Of a DNA stretch of 64,000 bases, positions 1 through 12,183 are shown in pieces. A program made the position numbers and the translations under genes. Position 1 is the stretch's first letter, and each line of letters begins with the position of its first letter. The stretch lies in contig JAMXAG010000002.1 in assembly GCA_024281675.1 (NCBI GenBank), positions 1 through 64,000 of the forward strand. Direction: 5' to 3'. The notes beneath the pieces were generated by a model, which saw only the letters and a list, made by a program, of their open reading frames with translations, searched no databases and was not told the DNA's origin. The stretch is from Nitrosomonas sp. Lineage in GTDB: Bacteria; Pseudomonadota; Gammaproteobacteria; Burkholderiales; Nitrosomonadaceae.

Positions 1-500
<500 letters not shown>

Positions 501-623
501 AACTCCTATTTTTAACTCTCATGATTCATATACTATATACAAATACTTGAATTTAAATTTTTTCAAATCCAAATCAAATATTATTTTCACTATTATTAAG
601 TGTTCACACCTATCGATTGTTTT

Positions 624-634
624 TTTAAAGAGCA
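624..634 (-). promoter_or_regulatory. rRNA antitermination boxA-like element
   Basis: On the minus strand this reads TGCTCTTTAAA, a close match to the bacterial boxA core TGCTCTTTAACA that recruits NusB/NusE to rRNA leaders. It lies between the promoter and the mature 16S end, where boxA is expected. There is no gene between 501 and 795; the rest of the leader is AT-rich and would contain the upstream half of the 16S processing stem, whose partner lies outside the window. Confidence 0.75.
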
Positions 635-689
635 TTCGTTACTTTTAGATTTTTTTCTTCTTTGATACTGCCAAGCAACGAGAAACGGA

Positions 690-717
690 ATTATACAGAC
701 TCTTAATAATCGGTCAA
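690..717 (-). promoter_or_regulatory. rRNA operon promoter (sigma-70)
   Basis: The minus strand shows TTGACC (717-712), a 16-base spacer and a perfect TATAAT (695-690). Transcription would start near 683, giving a leader of about 180 nt before 16S. An A/T-rich tract just upstream of the -35 could act as an UP element. The nearest insertion-sequence remnant begins about 80 bp further upstream, so the promoter itself is intact. Confidence 0.88.
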
Positions 718-795
718 GAAGTTTTTAAGCTGTTTAGGTAACAAATAAACTACCCATGTTTGTAGCACGTGATCTGTCTGGATTATCTTTGCCTC

Positions 796-1502
796 ATGGA
801 GGTGTTGAGATGAAACGGACGGGATGATTGTTGCAAAAGTGCTCGTCTCGCACATATAGAAGCAAAGCAGCTTTTCTCCTTTGGGCATGTGATCGTACAT
901 TTCGGTGTTACATGGTCAAATATGCCGAAGATGGACTGAAATGGCTGCTGGATAAGCGGCCAGCCCAAGCTTCGCATCGTTGTGCGTCCGTTAATGAGGT
1001 GATGGATTAACGGAGCAATATGTTACGAAATCGTTATTCAGATTGGAATGCCAAGCACTTTCACGCATGGTATCGCAAGGATTCAGTACGCTTAGCTATA
1101 CATGGGTTAAGAGTCGCTTGCAAGAAGCTGTTGGAAAATTTGGATTTTTTCGCCCTCCTATTCGGATCGAGGTTGCCACTATTGGCATACGTCGGAAGCT
1201 GGCGGTAAGGTCGACAAACATAGTCTCACTCAGTTTGGGCAAGCCATGAGGCGACTCGGAATTGAAACAATTGCGGCTTATTAATCCCGAACACGAGAGC
1301 GTAGTGAACGCATGTTTCGTACACATCAAGAACGTTTGCCGAAGGAACTGGTACTGGCTGATATCACCGACATGGTGGCAGCAATCCAATATTTGAAGGA
1401 AGTATATTTGCCTGCTTTTAATGCTGAATTTATGCAGCCTGCAGCAACAGAAGGATCAGCGTTTGTTCCCTGAACCGGTGGGCAACTTGAGGATTTCCTT
1501 TG

Positions 1503-1515
<13 letters not shown>
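796..1515 (+). pseudogene. ISNCY (IS1202-like) family transposase remnant
   Basis: Conceptual translation across several frames gives recognisable blocks of an ISNCY-type DDE transposase: an N-terminal MEVL / KRTG / MIVAKVL stretch, then AEDGLKWLLDKRP, YSDWNAKHFH, LSYTWVKSRLQEA, and a C-terminal part with GGKVDKHSLTQFGQAMRRLGIE, RERSERMFRTHQERLPKEL, YLPAFNAEF and EGSAFVP ... GGQLEDFLCERHE. The coding path is broken by frameshifts, in-frame stops (for example after IAAY and SAFVP) and a large deletion that removes most of the catalytic core between about 1140 and 1200. It ends at the junction with the IS3 remnant, where bases 1503-1515 can be read as the end of either element. It is not functional. 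Confidence 0.8.
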
Positions 1516-3096
<1,581 letters not shown>

Positions 3097-3305
3097 ACAA
3101 ATGTAATATCCGCCACCCACAGTTAAGTGGAGGGCGTACAGCTACAAATTGTCGGTTAACCTTGCGTTGGTCGGACAAGCAAGTTATCCGCAATCGTTGT
3201 CCAGCATTGTCTACTAATCCGAATACCTTGCCAAATTTCTTCATCAATCATTCGACCATACAACGGGCAACGCCAATTACTTGCATAACATCTCGTTGGT
3301 TCGCT
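3097..3305 (-). pseudogene. IS3-family transposase OrfB, N-terminal fragment
   Basis: Directly after orfA the minus strand can be read, with an in-frame stop and a frame change, as ELKRTNEMLCK, VARCMVE-stop-LMKKFG, VNRQF and LWVADITFV, which are the start of the OrfB region and the first part of its integrase core. Compared with intact relatives roughly 200 bp between the first two blocks are gone. It stops at the IS5 insertion and continues at 1840. Confidence 0.7.
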
Positions 3306-3536
3306 TTAATTCCTCTCCTGTTCCAATTCCTTGAATCGCTCACGATCCGCGGTCGACATGCCGCCACAATTCTCTATTCGCCTTACCCAGGTGCGCAATG
3401 TCCCCGCTGTGCAGTCAATCTTTGATGCAATCGACTTGATCACCGACCATTGCGATTCATGCTCCTTTTGCTGCTCGAATACCAACCTTACCGCTCGTTC
3501 TCGTACTTCCGGTGAATAACTGATTCGATTTTTCAT
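3306..3536 (-). pseudogene. IS3-family OrfA (helix-turn-helix protein), probably inactive
   Basis: The reading frame starts MKNRISYSPEVRERAVRLV with a GGGAGGAAG ribosome binding site just upstream and contains the IS3 OrfA helix-turn-helix with KIDCTAGTLRTWVRR. It stops after LEQERN, where intact relatives continue through RELRRANEIL and a leucine-zipper tail. About 77 residues instead of roughly 90-100. Because OrfB is destroyed, the frame has no function in transposition even if translated. Confidence 0.75.
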
Positions 3537-3732
3537 CGCTTCTTCCTCCCAAATCATTTTATTTCCGGAATACTCGGGGCGATTCATACGCCTAAAAGAC
3601 ACCATTTACCGGGTCTTATTGTGTTTTTGATCGAATCTGTTAGCCGCTATGCTACCCCTCGATAAACGTCAGATCATCTCTCTAAGAAATTTGAGGCATT
3701 CTGAAAAGCCATGATTAAGCCTGGAGAAGTCA

Positions 3733-5841
3733 ATGGATGAACATTTTTCAAAATTAAAATTGGCAACCGGAATTTCTGCACTAAGAACAAATTTGCCAAT
3801 TATTGTGCTATCACCCAAAGCTGATAGCAGAAAAAACGTAACATTTCTCAACAGACAGTGGGCCATGGGGCTTTGGGTAGTATTTTTGATACTATGCATA
3901 GTAACTGTTTCGATCATCAGCAAGTACTATAACCAGCGCGTATTCACTCAAGCACTACTGGTTTCTGATTTGCCAATTCTTCACTTGCAACTAGCAAAAA
4001 GTATCCAAAAAGCTCCTCAAGTTCATTCGACCACTTTTACTGATTTGCAAAGTTACCAAAATGAAATCAATACATTACTAAATATCTTGAGTGAAGGTGG
4101 AAACTATCAAGGTGAAACCGTAGCTGCTGTAATTGATCCTGGTACTCTAGCAGCACTGGAAGTTTACCGGCGTGATTGGCGGCAAATTGAAGAGCGGATC
4201 AATCTGGTACTCAACTACCAGGACACCATGATTAAACTGAACAATAGCATTAAGATAATTGAAACCCTCTATAGCCAACTAACGCGAAGAATCGACGAAA
4301 CCTTATACCGCATGCTTGAGATAGGTAACCTATCGCATGAAATGCGAATCATGGAAACCATACGTGCACGCACGCGCAATGCAACCCAGAACATCCAAGT
4401 TGTTTTTTTGAGCGAGCTATCACCCGCCGAAATTACCGCACAACTCAATCAAGATCAAACACAGATTGCGGCTGTTATCCAAACAGTCAGTCAAGGTTCA
4501 CAAGGGCTTGGTGCAATTTCAGATAAGGATGAAATGATTCAAGATTTGCTGTCACACATCTATTCACTATTAAGAAAATTTGACCAGCATATCAACTTGG
4601 TTCAAAAAGAAATCACCCCTGCAATGACTGTGCAGTCAACGATACAAAGGATTAGCAATAAAAGTGATGGGGTCGTAGCTTCGATTGAAGAACTAAAAAA
4701 CAAAGCTCAAGAACACAATCTTGCATTCCTTTCTGTATTGAATACACTGTTTTATTTTTTTGCCGTCAGCCTAACTCTCAGTTTAATAGTATTTATTTAC
4801 CAGATACGTCAAAATTTTCAAGATAGAACCTTCCAAAATAAGGACGAAATCAAGCGCACGCAGCACGCGATTCGGAAATTACTTAGTGACATGAAAAGAA
4901 TCGCTGAAGGTGATTTGACGGTTCGCACTGATATCACGAATGACACCACCGGTGCCATTGCTGACGCAATCAATTGCACCATCGAAGAACTGCATACTTT
5001 GGTAGAACAAGTCAATCAAGCAGGCGCACTGGTTGTCAAATCTTCTAATCAAGCGCAGTATGTGTCGACCGAATTGCTGTCTGCCGCACAGCATCAATCA
5101 ACTAAAATTGAAGAAACCACTTTAGCGGTGCTGGGCATGGCCGAATCGATCAGCGAGGTATCGAATCTAGCGACTGAATCTGCAAAAGTTGCGGAGCAAT
5201 CATTGACTACTGCTGAGCGAGGTACGAAGGCGGTGCGTGATTCGATTGCCGGCATGAATGAAATTCGTGTACACATCCAAGATACCTCTAAACGTATCAA
5301 GCGGCTAGGGGAAAGTTCTCAGGAAATTGGCGAGATTATCGCGTTGATTAGTGATATCACAGATCAAACCAACGTCCTCGCACTAAATGCCGCATTGCAA
5401 GCCAATGTTGCTGGGGAAGCAGGACGTGGATTTAGCGTCATCGCTCAGGAGGTTCAACGTTTGGCAGAGCGTTCTACCGAAGCCAGCAAACAAATCGGTG
5501 AATTAATCATAACTATTCAAGGTGATACGCAAGACGCCATAGCCGCGATGGAAAGAAGCACACTTGGTGTTGCGCAAGGCGCTCAAAGATCCGATGCTGC
5601 CGGGCGGGCACTCGAAGAAATAGAACAAGTTTCCAAACAATTGGCACAACAAGTAACCCATATTTTTGATGTCACCAATGTGCAAACGCGAGCAGCCCAC
5701 CAAGTGGTGGCCAATATGGAAGAAATCCTTCGTATCACCAGGAAAAATACCGAAGGAACCCAAAAAACCACTACCTCAATTAAACAGATTGCTGGGTTTG
5801 CGTCTGAGTTGAAAGCTTCCGTATCGAACTTTAAAGTGTAA
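3733..5841 (+). CDS. pilJ: PilJ-like type IV pilus methyl-accepting chemotaxis protein
   Basis: Inner-membrane chemoreceptor of 702 residues. Transmembrane helix 1 spans about residues 43-63 and helix 2 about 337-357, enclosing a 270-residue periplasmic, mostly helical sensor of the type found in PilJ. A HAMP segment follows (about 360-430), then a long methyl-accepting coiled coil with the kinase-contact hairpin around residues 540-575 (ITDQTNVLALNAALQ, GEAGRGFSVIAQEVQRLAER). The variant LQANVAGEAGRGF is characteristic of PilJ rather than of flagellar receptors. GGAG lies upstream of the ATG. It is followed after 41 bp by chpA, its partner kinase, so the pair probably controls twitching or surface sensing. 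The usual pilG, pilH and pilI upstream are absent, replaced by insertion-sequence debris. Family assignment is firm, ligand unknown. Confidence 0.9.
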   Translation: MDEHFSKLKLATGISALRTNLPIIVLSPKADSRKNVTFLNRQWAMGLWVVFLILCIVTVSIISKYYNQRVFTQALLVSDLPILHLQLAKSIQKAPQVHSTTFTDLQSYQNEINTLLNILSEGGNYQGETVAAVIDPGTLAALEVYRRDWRQIEERINLVLNYQDTMIKLNNSIKIIETLYSQLTRRIDETLYRMLEIGNLSHEMRIMETIRARTRNATQNIQVVFLSELSPAEITAQLNQDQTQIAAVIQTVSQGSQGLGAISDKDEMIQDLLSHIYSLLRKFDQHINLVQKEITPAMTVQSTIQRISNKSDGVVASIEELKNKAQEHNLAFLSVLNTLFYFFAVSLTLSLIVFIYQIRQNFQDRTFQNKDEIKRTQHAIRKLLSDMKRIAEGDLTVRTDITNDTTGAIADAINCTIEELHTLVEQVNQAGALVVKSSNQAQYVSTELLSAAQHQSTKIEETTLAVLGMAESISEVSNLATESAKVAEQSLTTAERGTKAVRDSIAGMNEIRVHIQDTSKRIKRLGESSQEIGEIIALISDITDQTNVLALNAALQANVAGEAGRGFSVIAQEVQRLAERSTEASKQIGELIITIQGDTQDAIAAMERSTLGVAQGAQRSDAAGRALEEIEQVSKQLAQQVTHIFDVTNVQTRAAHQVVANMEEILRITRKNTEGTQKTTTSIKQIAGFASELKASVSNFKV

Positions 5842-5882
5842 GTTTTATTTTCAATCAGTACATTGACTGATAATATTCCGGT

Positions 5883-8800
5883 ATGAGCGCTCAACACAAA
5901 CTCAATATTTCGTCGATCTACGGAATTAAGGAAGGAATCTATCAGGTTTTTTCATTGATTGATCAGAACTTGGATAGCTATACGCAGCATCCAGAGAAGA
6001 TCAGTTTAATCCGCAATTGTAGAAATTACATCCTACAATTGAATGGCTTGCTCGAAATGCTGGAGCTTAACAGCATTACAGTTGTCAGTAAGCAAATGAT
6101 GCAATTGATCGATGCACAGATCGACAAGAAAATTACCGCAAATCCAAAAATCCCAGAAGCATTACAACTGGCCTCAAAAACCTTGCAGCATTATTTAAAC
6201 GAGCTGATTGAGGGAAGAACCGAAAACCCACTCCAACTATTCCCAGCATATCGCTCACTGATGCAAGCTTATGGCAGTGAATATATTCCTGAAAGCGATC
6301 TATTTTTCCCCCGATTGGCTATTGAACCGCCTTTAGCCAACATCTCAACGCAAATAAATGCTCTTGAGACGAAAAACATCATCAAGCAAGCCGGCAGCGA
6401 ATATCAAACTGGATTACTCAAATGGCTGCGAGATACCACGCAACAGGAAGGATTGCAACTCATGATCGCTGCAGTCCAACAACTTGAGAAATTGCAAGGG
6501 ACATTAGAACAGCGGGCTTTCTGGTGGGTCGCCACTGGATTTCTTGAAGATTTAATGCAACTCAAATCAACTGAAATTAATCTTCCGATTCGGCGGTTGT
6601 GTGGAAAAATTGAACAAACGATGCGCCACTTAGCCACCGAAGCGTTGGTCGATACACAGTCGTTATTACGCGAATTGCTATATCACGTTGCGCATAGTGG
6701 AGAATCCAGCCAACGTATTGCTGATATTAAACGCTGTTACGTATGGCCAGGACAAGACACAAAAACAAGCCCGCTGACGTTAGAGCAATCGGAAGTTTTA
6801 TCGCCGATTCTTAACAAACTCCGCAGTACGCTAATGGAAGCCAATGATATTTGGCGGGAATATTGTGCTGGTCATCAAGAAAGTCTGATTTCACTGCGTG
6901 AAAATGTTAAGCAATTAAAACAATTATCACAACAAGCGCAATGCACACCACTAGAAAAACTAGTGGAAGGCATTAATCAAGCTGTCGGTTATTTGCATGA
7001 TAAGCAAGCAGACATCGATGAAGAATTGGCGATGGAAATGGCCACAGCTTTACTATTAGCTGAGAGCATCATTGACGACTTTAACCAACTTTCCACTGAT
7101 TTACCGCAACAAGTGGAAGCGCTGACTGCTCGACTGCAACAAGTTACGGTATCCAGCGGAGCAAACTCTACAGATTCGGAACATCTTCCATTTAGCATCA
7201 TTGATAATCGCAAACAAGAAAAAGAATTACTAGCGCAAATCGCACAAGAAATTCAGACTAACTTAGGATCAATCGAAAATATTTTGGATGCTTTCTTTTT
7301 CGAACCTGAGAAACGTTCAGAACTGTCCAAGCTTACCACGCTGTTCAAGCAGATTTCCGGCGCATTCATTGTGCTAGAACTAGAGCGTGCGAATAATCTG
7401 CTTGAGCTCTGCCAAAACCTGGTCACAAAATTTCTGAATCCGGAACATAAAATCATTGAAGCCGAACAGATTCTGTTAGTCGATGGCTTAAGTAGTCTCG
7501 GTTTTTTCATTGCATCGTTGAATAACGGTCGCCCTGATAGCTATCAAATCCTTGAAGAAGCAATTTCTTTATTTGAAATTGCTTCCTTGCCGGAAAATGC
7601 ATCATTGCTTGCACTAGAAGCTGCGGTTGAAGCAGAAGTTACCAAGCAACCGGATACCGAAGCGCTAGAAAAAACGACGAAGCCAGAACCTGACCGAGAA
7701 TTGCTGGATATTTTCCTCGAAGAAGCTGATGAGTTGTTAGCCAGCATTACTCACGATTTAGAAAATTGCCAAAAAAATCCTAACGATGGTGTCGCATTGG
7801 TTGCCTTGCGGCGTTCATTTCATACGCTTAAAGGCAGCGGCCGTATGGTCATGCTCGATGAAATGAGCGAAGTAGCATGGCACCTTGAGCAAGTTTTAAA
7901 TCGCTGGATTATTGAAAAAAGATACGCTTCAAAACCATTGCTTGATTTGATCTCAAGAACTATCGATGCCTATAGCTTATGGTGCAAAAATTTAAGTACC
8001 TATGGCGCAACAGACGTTGAAGCCGAAGATTTATTACGATTTGCATCGGAGCTGCTTAATACTACAAAAGATCACCACTTAGTCGCTGTCGAAGCTGATA
8101 TACCAAAACCTGATAAAGTAATGACTACTGTTGTCACGAATGACAACATGTCGGTCACTGCTATCCCTACTCCGATTCAGGAACCTACTCTGGCAGATTC
8201 TAAGCTGCAACTCATTCAAACCGATAAGCTGACGCATCATCAGAGCAATGACGATCAGATTAATTACAAATTATTGCCGGTATTTATTGAAGAAACGCAA
8301 GATCTCATTCCACAGATTGGCAGTAAATTGCGTGCTTGGCGTATCTTGCCACAAGATCAAGATATCCATCATGCGTTGATGCGCCTGCTCCATACGCTAA
8401 AAGGCAGTTCTCATATGATCGGCGCTATGCGCCTAGGCACCCGAGTCCATGCGCTCGAAAGCCATGTCGCTGCCGCATTCCAGCAACATAATATTGCAGA
8501 AATTGCACTCGATCAGCTTGAAAACGAATTTGATGTCATCAGTGACGAAATCGAACAACTGCAAACTGCGCAAGTGAATGCTGTTGCTCTAGATCAGGAT
8601 TTGCCGGATGCCAGCCTTCCATCCATTCATTCGGCTACAGATGGCTCGGATGACAGCAACTTGCTGCAATCGAAAGCCATCGTTCGAATCAATGCAGATC
8701 TGATTGATCGCTTAGTAAACGAATCGGGCGAAATGAATGCGCTTCGTTCAAAAATTGAAACACAATTGAATGCGTTTAAATTGTCATTACAAGACCTATC

Positions 8801-10499
8801 GGAAAGCGCGCATCGATTACACGATCAACTGCGTGAAATCGAAATTCAAGCAGAAACACGGATGCAAGCACACAATGCACAGCAACGCGATCTTGAACAA
8901 GGATTTGATCCGCTTGAATTTGATCGATTCACTCGATTCCAGGAACTTACTCGGTTAATGGCTGAAAGTGTTGACGATATCACCACCGCGCAAAAAAGCC
9001 TACGCACCACACACCATATTGCTGAAGAAGCTACAGCGCAACAAGCTGTCATTCATAAACACCTACAGCAATCTTTAATGCAAATCCGCACTATACCTTT
9101 TGGCAATTATGTCGAGCGATACTATCGTATTGCTCGGCAAGTTGCTGAAGAAATGGGCAAAAAAGTACGCCTTGAAATTCATGGTATTGAAGTCGAAATT
9201 GACCGCAACGTACTGGAAAAACTCAATCCGCCTCTCGAACATCTGCTACGCAACGCTATTGCACACGGAATAGAAGATTCAGCACAGCGCACCAAAACAG
9301 GAAAACCTGAAGTGGGTGCGGTTTCCATTCGTTTACACCAAGAATCCAATGAAGTGACCTTATCCTTGTCTGACGATGGTCAAGGCTTAAATCTGCCGCG
9401 TATCCGTGAAGAAGCCCAACGACTGGGATTGATAGAGGAACCCAATGCGCTGGATGATGACACCGCAATGTCTTTAATTTTCGCGCCCGGACTATCAACC
9501 ACCGAAGCAGTTACAGGTATTGCCGGACGTGGTATTGGCTTAGATATCGTAAAAAATGAAATCGCTATTTTAGGCGGCCGCATCAGCGTTAACTCATCTC
9601 CCGGCAAAGGAACGACCTTTATCCTTAATTTACCGTTGATGTTATCCGTCGCACAGGTCATGATGGTTCGCGTCGGGAAACAACGTTATGCGATCCCGGC
9701 TTTTATTGTCGCTAATCATTGCGAAATGGATTTAGACGCATTGAAGCAAGCGTATCAGAAACACTATGTACTGCTCAACGATAAGCAGTATCTGTTTTCG
9801 CACTTAGCCCACTTGCTCGGCGAACCGGATCACGTGCCTGAAATGGATAAAAAAAGCCACGTACTGTTTTTGCATAGTGGTACACAATACTTAGCTGTTC
9901 ATGTTGACGAGCTGCTTGATAACACCGAAGTGGTCATTAAAAATCTTGGTTCGCAATTAACGCAAGCACCGGGAATCGAAGGCGCAACCATTACAGGCAA
10001 CGGTGAAGTGATTCTGATTATGAATCCGGTGAAATTGATGCCGCGTAGCGATGTCCAAAAGATTTTGAACACGCCAACAAAATTATCACTCGGTTCAAAT
10101 CAACGCAAAAAGCCCAAAACCGTGCCCACGATCATGGTCGTCGATGATTCGTTAACAGTCCGCAAAGTAACCTGCCGTCTTTTAGAACGTGAAGGATGTG
10201 ATGTCTTGATTGCGAAGAATGGCGCGGAAGCAATTAAGATCTTACAAGACACGATACCGGATGTGATGCTGGTCGATTTAGAAATGCCCAAGATGAACGG
10301 CTTTGAGTTGATCAGAAATATCCGCGCCCGTAGCAAGACAGCAAAAATCCCCATTATCATCATCTCGTCCAGAACCGCAGAAAAACATCAAAAATTAGCC
10401 CAAGAATTGGGTGTCAATGTATTCCTAGGAAAACCCTACAAAGAAGATGCATTGATCAAACATCTCGCTAAATTTATCTCAAAGCCTGATTCAATCTAA
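5883..10499 (+). CDS. chpA: ChpA/PilL-type hybrid CheA kinase with two Hpt sites and a receiver
   Basis: A 1538-residue cytoplasmic chemosensory kinase. The first 600 residues are helical and lack clear phosphorylation motifs (FimL/ChpA-type N-terminus). Two histidine phosphotransfer domains follow, each with HTLKGS: His647 and His837. The kinase core has the N box HLLRNAIAHGIED (about 1119-1131), DDGQGL, and GRGIGLDIVKNEI; then a CheW-like coupling domain and a C-terminal receiver with the phosphoacceptor Asp1465 in VDLEMPKMNG and the conserved Lys in LGKPYK. Pseudomonas ChpA carries more Hpt-type domains, so this is a shorter variant. It lies directly downstream of pilJ. Expected to phosphorylate PilG/PilH-type regulators encoded elsewhere and so tune pilus extension, retraction or cAMP signalling. 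Confidence 0.9.
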   Translation: MSAQHKLNISSIYGIKEGIYQVFSLIDQNLDSYTQHPEKISLIRNCRNYILQLNGLLEMLELNSITVVSKQMMQLIDAQIDKKITANPKIPEALQLASKTLQHYLNELIEGRTENPLQLFPAYRSLMQAYGSEYIPESDLFFPRLAIEPPLANISTQINALETKNIIKQAGSEYQTGLLKWLRDTTQQEGLQLMIAAVQQLEKLQGTLEQRAFWWVATGFLEDLMQLKSTEINLPIRRLCGKIEQTMRHLATEALVDTQSLLRELLYHVAHSGESSQRIADIKRCYVWPGQDTKTSPLTLEQSEVLSPILNKLRSTLMEANDIWREYCAGHQESLISLRENVKQLKQLSQQAQCTPLEKLVEGINQAVGYLHDKQADIDEELAMEMATALLLAESIIDDFNQLSTDLPQQVEALTARLQQVTVSSGANSTDSEHLPFSIIDNRKQEKELLAQIAQEIQTNLGSIENILDAFFFEPEKRSELSKLTTLFKQISGAFIVLELERANNLLELCQNLVTKFLNPEHKIIEAEQILLVDGLSSLGFFIASLNNGRPDSYQILEEAISLFEIASLPENASLLALEAAVEAEVTKQPDTEALEKTTKPEPDRELLDIFLEEADELLASITHDLENCQKNPNDGVALVALRRSFHTLKGSGRMVMLDEMSEVAWHLEQVLNRWIIEKRYASKPLLDLISRTIDAYSLWCKNLSTYGATDVEAEDLLRFASELLNTTKDHHLVAVEADIPKPDKVMTTVVTNDNMSVTAIPTPIQEPTLADSKLQLIQTDKLTHHQSNDDQINYKLLPVFIEETQDLIPQIGSKLRAWRILPQDQDIHHALMRLLHTLKGSSHMIGAMRLGTRVHALESHVAAAFQQHNIAEIALDQLENEFDVISDEIEQLQTAQVNAVALDQDLPDASLPSIHSATDGSDDSNLLQSKAIVRINADLIDRLVNESGEMNALRSKIETQLNAFKLSLQDLSESAHRLHDQLREIEIQAETRMQAHNAQQRDLEQGFDPLEFDRFTRFQELTRLMAESVDDITTAQKSLRTTHHIAEEATAQQAVIHKHLQQSLMQIRTIPFGNYVERYYRIARQVAEEMGKKVRLEIHGIEVEIDRNVLEKLNPPLEHLLRNAIAHGIEDSAQRTKTGKPEVGAVSIRLHQESNEVTLSLSDDGQGLNLPRIREEAQRLGLIEEPNALDDDTAMSLIFAPGLSTTEAVTGIAGRGIGLDIVKNEIAILGGRISVNSSPGKGTTFILNLPLMLSVAQVMMVRVGKQRYAIPAFIVANHCEMDLDALKQAYQKHYVLLNDKQYLFSHLAHLLGEPDHVPEMDKKSHVLFLHSGTQYLAVHVDELLDNTEVVIKNLGSQLTQAPGIEGATITGNGEVILIMNPVKLMPRSDVQKILNTPTKLSLGSNQRKKPKTVPTIMVVDDSLTVRKVTCRLLEREGCDVLIAKNGAEAIKILQDTIPDVMLVDLEMPKMNGFELIRNIRARSKTAKIPIIIISSRTAEKHQKLAQELGVNVFLGKPYKEDALIKHLAKFISKPDSI

Positions 10500-10516
10500 A
10501 CTGTTTTTGCTTTTTT

Positions 10517-10535
10517 GCGCATTCTTCAAATGCGC
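10517..10535. other. short perfect hairpin between chpA and the secretion cluster
   Basis: GCGCATT and AATGCGC flank a five-base loop 18 bp after the chpA stop. On the plus strand no T tract follows, so it is not a clear intrinsic terminator, although it could stabilise the chpA mRNA end. The remainder of 10500-10628 is AT-rich and would have to hold the promoter for the next operon; I could not pick convincing -35/-10 boxes. Confidence 0.4.
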
Positions 10536-10628
10536 TTGCAAATAAGGCTTAAAAGTCAATCTGTTTACGCATATAAACATAGTCCACAACCGATATATTC
10601 AGTGCATTATAGGAATATACCGTGAGAC

Positions 10629-12143
10629 ATGAAGCTTTACCATTGTAATCAGTTACTACATCAAGGTGATGGCACCTATTATTGCAAACGCTCAATCATT
10701 ATTATTGCCCTAATAATTTTGTCGGGCTGTGCAATACAACCTAAGGTAGTAACTGAAGAAGAAAACAAACACAGAGTATCCAGTGACCTTTTGTTACTCC
10801 AGAAAGTCCACGATCCGGTACAGGGCCCTATTTCCTTGCAAGAAGCAACTGCCAGGGCATTGAAATATAACCTCGAATTACAAATTGAGTTAACCCAAAA
10901 AACACTGGCTCAGAAACAACTCAATCTCAAGAGTTACGACATGCTGCCAAAATTGGTGGTAGACCTGCATTATGATTCACGTAGCAATTTTAGTGGCGCA
11001 AGAAGCCGATCATTGCTGACTGGAAGAACAACACTAGAACCATCCACTTCCGCCGACAGAGATATTTTCTCATCCGCATTGGGGTTAAGCTGGAACATTC
11101 TTGACTTCGGGGTATCGTATTATCGCGCTCAGCAAGCGGCCGATAACGTCCTGATCCAAGAAGAACAAAAACGTAATGTGATCAATCGAATTGTGCAAGA
11201 GGTGCGATCAGCGTACTGGCGTGCTGTCAGTTATGAGCGACTCATTTCACGAATGCACGGCCTAAAAGCGAAAGTACGTGAGTCGCTTGATCAAGTAAAT
11301 CAAATGAGAGATGAGCGGCTTAATAATCCCAAAATCAATTTTACTTTCAAACGTGATTTATACAGCATAGAACGAGAACTCAATCTATTGCAGCGTAATT
11401 TACTGCTAGCCAAATCGCAATTGGCTGAATTAATGAATATTAAGCCAGGCACAGAATTTACGTTAGTCATACCAGACCGGGACTTATTTACCAAAAAGAT
11501 TGATTTGGCGATCGAGGACATGGAACAAATTGCACTGGAAAGCCGCCCCGAGTTACGTGAATTGTTTTATAAAAAACGTGCCAATGCAAAAGAAGTCCGC
11601 GCAGCCATACTACAGATGTTGCCAGGCATTGAACTAGGAAGTCGATATAACTATAACTCTAATGGTTTTCTATTTAATGGAGACTGGTTAAGCCTTGGCG
11701 CACAACTATCATGGAATCTGATTAGCATCATTTCTGCGCCAGCAAAATTCGCTGAACTGGAAACTAAAGAAAAACTACTAGACATCGAACGTTTATCCAT
11801 GAGTATGGCCGTGCTCGCCCAAGTACACGTCAGTTTAGCCCAATTCAGTCATTTTAATGAAGAATATCGATCTGCCTATGACTATTATCAGGTTCAGAAA
11901 CGCATCATCGAACAAACCCGGATCGAAGCAACCGTAGGAAAAGTAAGCGGTCATGCTTTAATTCGCGAAGAACTCAATACGCTTTTAGCCGAGGTTCGTT
12001 GTGATTCTATTTATTCCGAACTGGAAAACTCTTACGCAGGCATCTATGTTTCGTTAGGACTCGACCCCATTCCAGGTGACCTAAATGATAAAAACCTGTC
12101 AGAACTAGCCGATGAATTAGCTGAACACTGGCGCAAACAATAA
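10629..12143 (+). CDS. TolC-family outer membrane efflux/secretion lipoprotein
   Basis: Outer-membrane channel subunit of 504 residues. The N-terminus has a basic-hydrophobic stretch (KRSIIIIALIILSGC) ending in a lipobox with Cys34, so it is likely lipid-anchored like the CusC/OprM branch. The body has the helical-barrel pattern of outer membrane efflux proteins: SLQEATARALKYNLELQI near residue 73, ALGLSWNILDFGVSYYRAQQAADN, EVRSAYWRAVSYERL, and a second half repeating the pattern with LGAQLSWNLISI. It opens the 20-kb cluster and ends 40 bp before the giant surface-protein gene. The context suggests it is the exit channel for that protein. The first 15 residues before the signal are unusual and the true start may be further in. 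Confidence 0.82.
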   Translation: MKLYHCNQLLHQGDGTYYCKRSIIIIALIILSGCAIQPKVVTEEENKHRVSSDLLLLQKVHDPVQGPISLQEATARALKYNLELQIELTQKTLAQKQLNLKSYDMLPKLVVDLHYDSRSNFSGARSRSLLTGRTTLEPSTSADRDIFSSALGLSWNILDFGVSYYRAQQAADNVLIQEEQKRNVINRIVQEVRSAYWRAVSYERLISRMHGLKAKVRESLDQVNQMRDERLNNPKINFTFKRDLYSIERELNLLQRNLLLAKSQLAELMNIKPGTEFTLVIPDRDLFTKKIDLAIEDMEQIALESRPELRELFYKKRANAKEVRAAILQMLPGIELGSRYNYNSNGFLFNGDWLSLGAQLSWNLISIISAPAKFAELETKEKLLDIERLSMSMAVLAQVHVSLAQFSHFNEEYRSAYDYYQVQKRIIEQTRIEATVGKVSGHALIREELNTLLAEVRCDSIYSELENSYAGIYVSLGLDPIPGDLNDKNLSELADELAEHWRKQ

Positions 12144-12183
12144 ATCATCTATAAGTAAGTCCATCAAAAAATGGATTAACAGC

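Noticed and set aside
8770-8958. 62-codon frame inside chpA
   Set aside because: Out-of-frame shadow of the coiled-coil coding region of chpA.
10517-10535. Intrinsic terminator after chpA
   Set aside because: The stem is perfect but no T tract follows on the plus strand; on the minus strand A residues follow.
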